A stretch of DNA of 27,799 nt from BRH-c54 sp032251145 (GTDB lineage: Bacteria > Bacteroidota > Bacteroidia > Flavobacteriales_E > Vicingaceae). A model generated the notes under the pieces. That model made no database searches. It was not told the origin of the DNA and saw only the letters and a program-made list of their open reading frames with translations. The position numbers and the translations under genes are program-made. Positions 1-6,113 of the stretch are shown here, one piece after another (within the stretch, counting starts at the first letter, position 1; each line of letters opens with the position of its first letter). The stretch covers positions 1 through 27,799 of the forward strand of contig JAVVER010000033.1 in assembly GCA_032251145.1 (NCBI GenBank), written 5' to 3'.

Positions 1-1
1 T

Positions 2-78
2 CTAATTTCTAATTTCTAATTTCTAATTTCTAATTTCTAATTTCTAATTTCTAATCTCTAATTTCTAATCTCTAATTT
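2..78. repeat. Heptanucleotide tandem repeat (CTAATTT)n
   Basis: Eleven consecutive 7-bp units of CTAATTT fill this stretch. Two units (51-57 and 65-71) carry a T-to-C change, giving CTAATCT. Read on the minus strand the unit is AAATTAG. The array starts at the window edge, so its full length is unknown. The last unit contains the final Asn codon and the TAG stop of the UDP-GlcNAc 2-epimerase gene, so the array lies immediately 3' of that gene and unit-number changes should not alter the protein. The unit is not a multiple of three, so slippage would shift the frame of anything translated through it. Confidence 0.95.
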
Positions 79-1139
79 ATTAATTCTTGTATAATATTTT
101 CACAAGCTTTTCCTTTTCCATATAAATCTATGGTGAAATCTGCTTTTTGCTCCAACATTTGTTCTACTCCTGCTATTATCTTTTTGGCATCACTTCCAAC
201 AAGTACATTCACGTTATTTTCAACTAACTCTACCCACTCTGTTTGCTCTCGCATAGTTACACAGTTTTTCTTAAAGAAGAAAGCTTCTTTTTGCAATCCG
301 CCACTGTCTGTCATTACTAAGGTACATTTTTTCAGTAACTCTATCATATCAAAATACCCAACAGGATCTATGGTGTTAAACTCCATTTCCAATCCTAAAT
401 CAGCAATTTTTCCTTTCGTTCTCGGATGAAGTGGCAATACTACTGGAACAGTTTTATTAATGATGTTTAACGCATTGATTAATCCTGTTAAATTCTCTTT
501 ATTGTCAGTATTTTCAGCTCTATGGAGCGTACACAAAATAAATTTATCGTGGGTTATTTTATTGGCGACAGTAGCTTTTTCAGCAGATGAAAGCGAGTAA
601 TATTCGGCTGCATCTTGCATTACATCACCACTTTTGAAAATTTTTGTGTCAATATTTTCATATCCTTCTCTCAGCAAATTATCTACTGCAGTTTGTGTCG
701 GACAAAACAAATAGTCGGAAATTCTATCGGTTAAAATTCTATTTACCTCTTCAGGCATTTCCATATTAAAACTCCTTAATCCAGCTTCAACATGGGCTAC
801 TTTTATATGTAGTTTTTTAGCTGCCAATGCCCCTGCTATGGTAGAATTAGTATCTCCATAAACCAACAACAAATCAGGTTTTTCTTCCAACAAAATTTTC
901 TCAATAGCTTCTAACATTCTGCCCGTCATAGCTCCATGTCCAACACTATTAATATTTAAGTTGTATTTTGGTGTAGGAATTTCCATTTCTCTAAAAAATA
1001 CCTCACTCATGTTATCGTCAAAATGCTGCCCCGTATGCACGATTATTTCTTCAATTTCGGTATGTTTCTCTATTGCTCTGCTTAAAGCAGCAGCTTTTAC
1101 AAATTGAGGTCTGGCTCCTACTATCGTTATAATTTTCAT
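72..1139 (-). CDS. wecB: UDP-N-acetylglucosamine 2-epimerase (non-hydrolysing)
   Basis: This cytoplasmic enzyme interconverts UDP-GlcNAc and UDP-ManNAc and supplies a precursor for surface polysaccharide. The 355-residue length fits the family (about 360-380). Family motifs are plain: an N-terminal GARPQFVKAA loop, VYGDTNSTIAGALAA, HVEAGLRS followed by PEEVNRILTD, the TLHRAENTD segment, and the C-terminal MTDSGGLQKEAF UDP-binding motif. I chose the ATG at 1139 because MKIITIVGARPQF is the family's usual N-terminus. A longer reading to 1205 would add 22 residues encoded by a palindromic repeat. It is the last gene of the polysaccharide locus on this strand, about 300 bp beyond the ligase gene, and that gap holds repeats and a candidate -7 box of its own. 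The TAG stop lies within the first unit of a heptamer array. Confidence 0.95.
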   Translation of the reverse strand: MKIITIVGARPQFVKAAALSRAIEKHTEIEEIIVHTGQHFDDNMSEVFFREMEIPTPKYNLNINSVGHGAMTGRMLEAIEKILLEEKPDLLLVYGDTNSTIAGALAAKKLHIKVAHVEAGLRSFNMEMPEEVNRILTDRISDYLFCPTQTAVDNLLREGYENIDTKIFKSGDVMQDAAEYYSLSSAEKATVANKITHDKFILCTLHRAENTDNKENLTGLINALNIINKTVPVVLPLHPRTKGKIADLGLEMEFNTIDPVGYFDMIELLKKCTLVMTDSGGLQKEAFFFKKNCVTMREQTEWVELVENNVNVLVGSDAKKIIAGVEQMLEQKADFTIDLYGKGKACENIIQELIN

Positions 1140-1166
1140 GAATTTATTTTTATTAGCCCCTCTCAA

Positions 1167-1183
1167 CCTCCCCCAAGGGGAGG
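1167..1183. repeat. GC-rich hairpin in wecB leader
   Basis: CCTCCCC (1167-1173) and GGGGAGG (1177-1183) form a 7-bp perfect stem with a three-base loop, inside an otherwise very AT-rich region. It lies about 30 bases upstream of the wecB start, so it would be in the mRNA leader if the -7 box at 1203-1210 is used. Similar C/G-rich palindromes occur at 1355-1378 and 15015-15026, so this is probably a dispersed repeat type and not a gene-specific control element. Confidence 0.7.
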
Positions 1184-1202
1184 AGTTTCCAACACACAAA
1201 GC

Positions 1203-1210
1203 CAAAGTTA
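1203..1210 (-). promoter_or_regulatory. Candidate -7 box for wecB
   Basis: On the minus strand this reads TAACTTTG, an exact match to the Bacteroidota -7 consensus TAnnTTTG, about 64 bases upstream of the wecB ATG. I see no clear TTG at the -33 position. An exact match can also arise by chance in DNA this AT-rich. Confidence 0.4.
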
Positions 1211-1253
1211 AACGTTAATTGTTTATATCTATTAATTTTTAAATTTCTAATTC

Positions 1254-1305
1254 TTTGCGATGAGTTGCCCTCAACGCTTTTAAATTTCAATCCTTCGGAG
1301 CTTTG
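1254..1305 (+). repeat. Dispersed REP-like repeat, copy 1
   Basis: This stretch begins TTTGCGATGAG and ends around CCTTCGGAGCTT. It aligns along its whole length (about 52 bp, with scattered changes) to 12924-12975. In this copy the internal palindromes are partly degraded (TCCTTCGGA is retained). It lies in the roughly 300-bp gap between the O-antigen ligase and wecB, which is made mostly of such repeats and holds no convincing gene. Confidence 0.7.
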
Positions 1306-1354
1306 TTGTTTTTCTTTTTTTTGACTCACCCCCAAGTTATCTTCGACAACTTCT

Positions 1355-1378
1355 CCCCCTCTCTTCAAAGAGAGGGGG
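1355..1378. repeat. Strong C/G-rich hairpin downstream of the ligase gene
   Basis: CCCCCTCTCTT (1355-1365) pairs perfectly with AAGAGAGGGGG (1368-1378), allowing a 10-bp stem with a four-base loop. It is followed on the plus strand by a further purine-rich GGGGGAGAG tract. It lies about 60 bases past the ligase stop and could stabilise or end that transcript, but no clean T-run follows on the minus strand, so a classic terminator is not certain. It fits the palindromic intergenic repeats common in this phylum. Confidence 0.65.
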
Positions 1379-1390
1379 TAAGGGGGAGAG

Positions 1391-1440
1391 TTATTGAATC
1401 ATTCTCCTGTGTGAAAAACTTTTACTCATGGTCGTTTCAT
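1391..1440 (-). repeat. Conserved mini-ORF motif, copy A
   Basis: On the minus strand this begins ATGAAACGACCATGAGTAA, which is identical over 19 bases to 18743-18761, and continues with a similar stretch (TTTTTCACACAGGAG). The first ATG overlaps the ligase TGA stop as ATGA and encodes MKRP followed by TGA (1440-1426). That TGA overlaps a second ATG as ATGA. The second reading frame encodes MSKSFSHRRMIQ and a TAA (1429-1391). Whether it is translated is unknown. The identity to a distant site shows it is a repeated element and not simply read-through sequence. Confidence 0.6.
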
Positions 1441-2642
1441 TTAGTATTTTTTATTTTTTGCACAAATGTAGTATAAAGCATGGTATTAAAAAAAGCAAAA
1501 AACACTACACCTGCTAATGTTTCTAACATCGCTTCTGTTAAAAAATTAATAATAATTAATCCTAAAAAAACAATGTAAATGATATGTCTGTTTTTTATAG
1601 CGTAATAAAGCGGATAAAAAATCATTACCATTAAAACCAACAAACCTAAAACCCCAGTGGCTAACGCTATCTGCAAAAACTGATTGTGAGCATTTAGTTC
1701 TTTTTCTGCGGCATAATCTAATCCTGAATTCATATAATGCTCCACCAACACATCTTTTACATCTCCTGTACCTACGCCAAATTGATGTTGAACTAAAATT
1801 TTTACACTTGTTTTCCAAATTTCTGTTCTTATAGAAGAAGTGGAATTTAACTCTTTACTTTCACTAAAAACGGTGCTAAACAACTCGTTAAATCTATTAT
1901 TTACTTCTGGGAAAGCTTTATACCCAGCAAATAACAGCGTAGAAATTAATACCAATGCAACAGTTCCTTTAAGGTATAATTTGTTCTTAATTATTAAATA
2001 TCCTATAAAACCAAAGTGAATCAATAAAATGGAAATAATTCCTGTTTTAGAGACTAAAAAGAAAATAATTAAGGAAAACAACGCTAGCAAAAACAAGTCT
2101 TTTTTAGGAAAACTGATTTTATTATCTTGCTTAATATTTTTGATGTAGATAAGAGCTGAAGAAAAACATAAAAACAACGCCATATAGCTGGAATGACCAT
2201 ACAAGGCTAATTCTCCGTAAAAAAATGAATTGATATCTGAATACAAATAATACTGAATTGCAGCCGAAACTAAGCTTAAGATACTCGCTACAAAACAACC
2301 ATCTATAAACGAGTTTAGGATATTATCTGCTACTTTTTTCATTTCAATTTTTGAAATAAAAAACACTAAAGGAAAAAGCAACAGAGAAAGTTTTACTTCT
2401 AAATCGAACAAGCCGTATTTAAGGTTAGTGGAATAAATTAGCCCCACAACATAAGTTACATAAAGCAAGGCTAATGCTAATATTCCTTTCTTTTCTTTGA
2501 ATTTAAAACTTCCGTTTAGTAAGCTCGAAACGAATAATAAAATGATAATGGGCGGAATTAATTTACGCTCTAAAGGAATTATAAATGCCAGTAGTAAAAA
2601 CAAATAATAATTAGCCTTATATTTGACGGTATCAAAATTCAC
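1437..2642 (-). CDS. O-antigen ligase / polymerase-like membrane protein (Wzy_C type)
   Basis: This inner-membrane protein of 401 residues has about ten hydrophobic segments and one large loop around residues 230-310. The loop and its surroundings carry features typical of the WaaL/Wzy_C family: SSIRTEIWK, a GVGTGD turn and AHNQFLQIAL. Members join lipid-linked glycans to an acceptor or polymerise repeat units in the periplasm. The start is GTG at 2642. An in-frame TAA lies just upstream and there is no ATG in the first 90 codons, so GTG is the only reasonable choice. It is transcribed divergently from the gene at 2648, with only 5 bp between the two start codons. A separate wzy candidate (8128-9564) exists, so this one is more likely the ligase, although a second polymerase cannot be excluded. 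Confidence 0.8.
   Translation of the reverse strand: MNFDTVKYKANYYLFLLLAFIIPLERKLIPPIIILLFVSSLLNGSFKFKEKKGILALALLYVTYVVGLIYSTNLKYGLFDLEVKLSLLLFPLVFFISKIEMKKVADNILNSFIDGCFVASILSLVSAAIQYYLYSDINSFFYGELALYGHSSYMALFLCFSSALIYIKNIKQDNKISFPKKDLFLLALFSLIIFFLVSKTGIISILLIHFGFIGYLIIKNKLYLKGTVALVLISTLLFAGYKAFPEVNNRFNELFSTVFSESKELNSTSSIRTEIWKTSVKILVQHQFGVGTGDVKDVLVEHYMNSGLDYAAEKELNAHNQFLQIALATGVLGLLVLMVMIFYPLYYAIKNRHIIYIVFLGLIIINFLTEAMLETLAGVVFFAFFNTMLYTTFVQKIKNTK
2618..2625 (+). promoter_or_regulatory. Candidate -7 box for the DMFase-like gene
   Basis: TATATTTG matches TAnnTTTG exactly and lies 22 bases upstream of the ATG at 2648, inside the start of the divergent ligase coding sequence. No clear -33 TTG was seen. 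Confidence 0.4.
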
Positions 2643-2647
2643 TGTTA

Positions 2648-3871
2648 ATGTTTAGCAATTTAAAAGCAACAAAGATAATTGTTTTAATAGGTTTATTATT
2701 AGTTATAATTTTTAAAATTAATTTTTCTGATTTACTATTAAACGAATGTTACACCGACCAACCTTCTTACCATTCAGGAGATGAAGTTACGCTTTATTAT
2801 TCTTCACAGCGAGTTTTTCCTTTCAACATCAATATTCCTATAATTGATATTAATAAAAAAGAGGTTTTTTCTATTAATATCCCTTTTGGGCAAGAAACAA
2901 CTAATGAAAATGAAGTGCTTACCGAGGGTTTTCAATATACTACTAACCAAACATTTACTATTCCAGAAAATGTAAAATCGGGCATTTATTTTATTAACGG
3001 CAAACACCCATTAATTGTAAAACAACCATCCACAAACAAAATAACTGTTGTGTATCCTTTTATGAATAACCTTATTTACCAACCTTACCAACACCAAGCT
3101 GTTTTTGATGTTAAAGCAGCAACCACCAGTTTTTTAAGAACTGTTTATGAAGATAACTACACCAAAGGATTAAAAAAATTGTTTACTGAAATAGATGCCA
3201 ATTACATTACCGATATTGATTTGGAAGACAACACCAATTTTAATAATCAACAACTCCTCATTATTTATGGGAAAGCAACTTATTTCACTCCAAAAATGAA
3301 GCAAAACATAGATGATTTTGTTGAAAATGGAGGTAACTTATTAATCATGTCGTCTTATTATCAAAACAATATTTGTTGGTACAACTCAAGTACTGCAAAA
3401 GTCACTCTAATTCATCCTAAAAGTGAAGCTATACAAAGTTGGCAAGGCTATCTCGCTAAAAATAATGATAATACAACTATGCTCACACCTCTTGCCTATG
3501 CTTATGGTGGTTTTACTGATAAATCGAGTAATTTAATAATTAACAATACAAATCACCCTATATTAAAAGGAGTGGCTAAAATAAATGTTGAAACTTATTT
3601 AAACATGTCCTTACCTACCAATTGGGAAAATGGAAAACCAATAATTGATACTTCAAAAATGAAAGTTGTTGATGCAAAAATTATAGCTTACAACAAAGCT
3701 AAATACTACGAGAACAAAGGTGTTAAAGGCATTTTTATTTTTCAACCGACTAAAACAAGTGGGAAAATTACAAGTTTGGTAAGTGAAGATTGGTGTTTGG
3801 AAAAGAATTATTCTAAAAACAAGAACATTCAGTTCGTTACCAAAAATGCTATTGATTTTTTGATGAAATAA
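2648..3871 (+). CDS. Exported protein with N,N-dimethylformamidase large-subunit-like domain
   Basis: The 407-residue protein has an N-terminal hydrophobic segment (about residues 8-25: IIVLIGLLLVIIFKINF), suggesting a signal peptide or membrane anchor. A beta-rich region follows (about 35-130) with GDEVTLYYSS and a GIYFI strand. A C-terminal domain holds ITDIDLED (about 190), a strand LLIIYGKATYFTPKMKQNIDDFV and GGNLLIMSSYYQNNICW (about 228-245). This order resembles the C-terminal domain of N,N-dimethylformamidase beta-subunit-like proteins, where the match is to DYATDLDL, the HDEYW segment and GGNLAILSGNTCWW. Several of those residues differ here, so catalytic activity is not implied. It is the only plus-strand gene inside the polysaccharide locus. 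It starts 5 bp from the divergent ligase gene and ends 4 bp from the convergent methyltransferase gene. A role on an envelope or glycan amide is a guess. Confidence 0.6.
   Translation: MFSNLKATKIIVLIGLLLVIIFKINFSDLLLNECYTDQPSYHSGDEVTLYYSSQRVFPFNINIPIIDINKKEVFSINIPFGQETTNENEVLTEGFQYTTNQTFTIPENVKSGIYFINGKHPLIVKQPSTNKITVVYPFMNNLIYQPYQHQAVFDVKAATTSFLRTVYEDNYTKGLKKLFTEIDANYITDIDLEDNTNFNNQQLLIIYGKATYFTPKMKQNIDDFVENGGNLLIMSSYYQNNICWYNSSTAKVTLIHPKSEAIQSWQGYLAKNNDNTTMLTPLAYAYGGFTDKSSNLIINNTNHPILKGVAKINVETYLNMSLPTNWENGKPIIDTSKMKVVDAKIIAYNKAKYYENKGVKGIFIFQPTKTSGKITSLVSEDWCLEKNYSKNKNIQFVTKNAIDFLMK
2670..2677 (-). promoter_or_regulatory. Candidate -7 box for the ligase gene
   Basis: On the minus strand this reads TATCTTTG, an exact TAnnTTTG match, 27 bases upstream of the GTG start of the ligase gene and inside the first codons of the divergent gene at 2648. 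No clear -33 element was seen. Confidence 0.4.
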
Positions 3872-3882
3872 GCTTTTATTTC
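3865..3882. terminator. Possible bidirectional hairpin over two convergent stops
   Basis: GAAATAA (3865-3871) and TTATTTC (3876-3882) form a perfect 7-bp stem with a GCTT loop. The left arm contains the TAA stop of the plus-strand gene and the right arm the stop of the minus-strand methyltransferase. With 4 bp between the stops, this is the only candidate terminator. The stem is almost all A/T, so its strength is doubtful. Confidence 0.35.
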
Positions 3883-4553
3883 TCTATTACAGCTACCACA
3901 TGCGAGCGTAAAAATGGAAACATTCCGTTTAATACTCCATAAAGCTTTCCTACTCTTCTGCCTATTGGCGGTGCTAATGTTACTTTTTTAAATGTAATTT
4001 TTGATGCCTTAGCAAAAAGCTGTCTGATTTCTTGTTTACTTACTCCCTTCACATCTTTGTTGTTGGGATTGTCATAAATAAAGTCGTACCACAAAATAAT
4101 GCCGTTAGGTTTAACCAATTCAAGCATTTTATTAGCAATTTGTTGTTTTAACGCTTTATCTAATATGGAGGTAAAAACGGTAGATTGAAAAACTACATCA
4201 AACTGTTGATTAAAATTAGCTTCTAACACATTTCCTGGATAAATTTCTAATTCAGGAAAGTTGTTTTTTAGAGCCTCTACTCTATCATCTAAAAGTTCAT
4301 TAGCAACTAAATGCTTTAATTGAAAACCCATTTTTAAAAAACCGGAAATATTACCACCAGAACCGGCTCCAATTTCTAAAAGACTTAAATTATGCGTGTA
4401 TTGGAATTTTTGTTTAAAAACCTGATAATAAAATTGTTCTCTTTCGGCAATTACAGCATTATTATAAAAATTGTTTGATGAATACAATTTATTTACATCC
4501 GAAGCTTTTCTAGCTTCATATCTTGTTTTAATATTTTCTAATTCGTTAGGCAT
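3876..4553 (-). CDS. Class I SAM-dependent methyltransferase
   Basis: The 225-residue protein carries the SAM-binding motif I LLEIGAGSGGNISGFL (about residues 59-74), an acidic loop at NELLDDRVEAL, and post-motif FDVVFQSTVFTSILD followed by LVKPNGIILWYDFIYDNP, which fits the Methyltransf_11/25 fold. The C-terminal LAPPIGRRVGKLYG and FLRSHVVAVIEK resemble methyltransferases in O-antigen clusters, where they modify sugars or cap chain ends. The substrate cannot be read from the sequence. It is the last gene of the coupled minus-strand operon, 16 bp after the GT2 gene, and converges with the DMFase-like gene. Confidence 0.8.
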   Translation of the reverse strand: MPNELENIKTRYEARKASDVNKLYSSNNFYNNAVIAEREQFYYQVFKQKFQYTHNLSLLEIGAGSGGNISGFLKMGFQLKHLVANELLDDRVEALKNNFPELEIYPGNVLEANFNQQFDVVFQSTVFTSILDKALKQQIANKMLELVKPNGIILWYDFIYDNPNNKDVKGVSKQEIRQLFAKASKITFKKVTLAPPIGRRVGKLYGVLNGMFPFLRSHVVAVIEK

Positions 4554-4569
4554 TTTTGCTTGATTTAAA

Positions 4570-5586
4570 CTATCTAGTTAATTCAGTATTTTTTTCAGTT
4601 GGATTTTTATTTAGGAATAAAAAATCTATCATTCCATTAAAGTAACCTATGCCATAGCTTAAGTGTAGAATAAGGAAAGCATAAATGAGTTTTGTTTTTT
4701 TTATTGTATTTATTTTAAAGTTAAATGATGCTAGTATAGCTAAAATAAAATAAACCCCTAAAATAATAAGAAAACCATAAAATAAATAGGTGTTGAAAAA
4801 AGAAATAATTCCACCTGTTAAAAGAAACATTACAAAAAACAAAGGGATTAATTGCCTTATTGTGGTTACGGTTTTATGTTTTTTATTTACAAATACTTTC
4901 CAGTATCCATATTGGTAATATTGTTTGAATAATTTATTGAATGTTCCTCTAACGTAATATTTACACTTTATTTTGTGTGATAAAAATATTTTAAAATTAT
5001 TTTTTATTAACCTAAAATTAAACTCATCGTCTTGGTTCCTGGTTAATGCTTCGTCAAAATAACCAATTGACTCAAAAACTTTTTTATCGTATGCTCCAAA
5101 AGCAACCGTATCTACAAATCCGTCTTTATTTCCTGTTCTAAAATGTGCATTTCCTACGCCAAAAGAAGATGACATTGCTAAGCCGATAATTTTTGATGTT
5201 TCATCTTCATAAACATTTTCTATTACCCCACCAGTGCAGCCTATTTTTTCATCAATTTCAAAAGCCTTAACATTTTCTATTATAAAGTCTTTATCTATTT
5301 CTGAATGAGCCCCTAAAATAATTTTTATATCATCGTTTGATGTTTTCAATCCTAAATTCAGGGCAAATGGTGTTGTTTTTTTTAAGTTGTCTAACAACTT
5401 AACTTGAGGGTGTTGTTGCGAAATTTCTTCAATTATTGAACGAGTGTTGTCATCGCTCATTCCATCACAAACATAAATGGTAAGTAACTCTTTGGGGAAA
5501 TTTGCATGAATAATAGATAAGATACATTTTTCAATGTATTTTTCTTCATTTCTACAAGGGATGATTATAGAGACCGTTTTATTCAA
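4570..5586 (-). CDS. Glycosyltransferase family 2 (ExoA-like)
   Basis: The 338-residue protein begins VSIIIPCRNEEKYIEKC, the usual GT-A opening, with VCDGMSDDNT for nucleotide-sugar binding, GGVIENVYED and a C-terminal catalytic region FDEALTRNQDDEFNFRL. Residues from about 240 onward form two or three membrane segments, so the catalytic domain is probably tethered to the inner membrane. The pattern resembles ExoA-type transferases that extend lipid-linked repeat units. The start is TTG at 5586 and overlaps the TGA of the preceding acyltransferase gene as TTGA. There is no ATG nearby, and an in-frame TGA lies only about 11 codons upstream. The donor and acceptor sugars are unknown. Confidence 0.85.
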   Translation of the reverse strand: MNKTVSIIIPCRNEEKYIEKCILSIIHANFPKELLTIYVCDGMSDDNTRSIIEEISQQHPQVKLLDNLKKTTPFALNLGLKTSNDDIKIILGAHSEIDKDFIIENVKAFEIDEKIGCTGGVIENVYEDETSKIIGLAMSSSFGVGNAHFRTGNKDGFVDTVAFGAYDKKVFESIGYFDEALTRNQDDEFNFRLIKNNFKIFLSHKIKCKYYVRGTFNKLFKQYYQYGYWKVFVNKKHKTVTTIRQLIPLFFVMFLLTGGIISFFNTYLFYGFLIILGVYFILAILASFNFKINTIKKTKLIYAFLILHLSYGIGYFNGMIDFLFLNKNPTEKNTELTR

Positions 5587-6113
5587 ATCTTTGAAAATGA
5601 GTTTACTTTTTGCGCTAATTCAGTTAATACTCCATTATTTATGGTTACATTACTACCTATAATTGTTCCTTGAGCTATATGGCAGTGATTTCCTATTTCA
5701 CTATCGTGATCAATTAATACATTGGAGTTTATAATGTTATTATCTCCTAAACTTGCATTAGCATTTATGGTGGCACCGGCTAGTATAATATTTCCGTTCC
5801 CTATTTTCGTTAACCTGCATACTGTTGCTTTAGGATGAATAATATTAGCAAACTTGTATTGTGATGAATATTTAGTATAAATTTCTTCCCTTATTTTACA
5901 ATTACCAATAGCTATAACTAACTCTACATCAGAATCTTCAATTTTTAAAATTGCATCTTGCTTGCCTATAATTTTAAAATTCCCTAATATTTTAGTATCT
6001 AATGGTTTTACATCATCAACAAAATCTATTTTTGAATACCCCATTTCAATTGCAGCATCCGCTACAACTACTGAAAAACCTCCTGCACCTATTATAATTA
6101 ATCTATTTTTCAT
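5583..6113 (-). CDS. NeuD/PglD-like sugar O-/N-acyltransferase, C-terminally short
   Basis: The 176-residue protein starts with a Rossmann-like domain, RLIIIGAGGFSVVVADAA, then a left-handed beta-helix of hexapeptide repeats (about residues 100-160: IGNGNIILAG, ASLGDNNIINSNVLIDHDSEIGNHCHIAQ). The conserved His of DHDSEIG, the proposed base in PglD-type enzymes, is present. Family members usually run to 195-215 residues and finish with further coils and an acetyl-CoA-binding tail of the type VGAGAVV. Here the helix stops after NNGV and is followed by an unrelated tail, TELAQKVNSFSKI. This looks like a loss of the last coils, so activity is doubtful. It overlaps the upstream GT4 by 11 bp and the downstream GT2 by 4 bp. 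Confidence 0.75.
   Translation of the reverse strand: MKNRLIIIGAGGFSVVVADAAIEMGYSKIDFVDDVKPLDTKILGNFKIIGKQDAILKIEDSDVELVIAIGNCKIREEIYTKYSSQYKFANIIHPKATVCRLTKIGNGNIILAGATINANASLGDNNIINSNVLIDHDSEIGNHCHIAQGTIIGSNVTINNGVLTELAQKVNSFSKI

Noticed and set aside
2..78. CRISPR array
   Set aside because: The unit is 7 bp and tandem with no spacers.
130..429. 99-residue plus-strand ORF opposite wecB
   Set aside because: Antisense to a well-conserved enzyme, with no domain or promoter support.
1153..1368. 71-residue minus-strand ORF upstream of wecB
   Set aside because: It runs through the C/G hairpins and the REP-like repeat, has low-complexity composition, and matches a pattern of open repeats rather than a gene.
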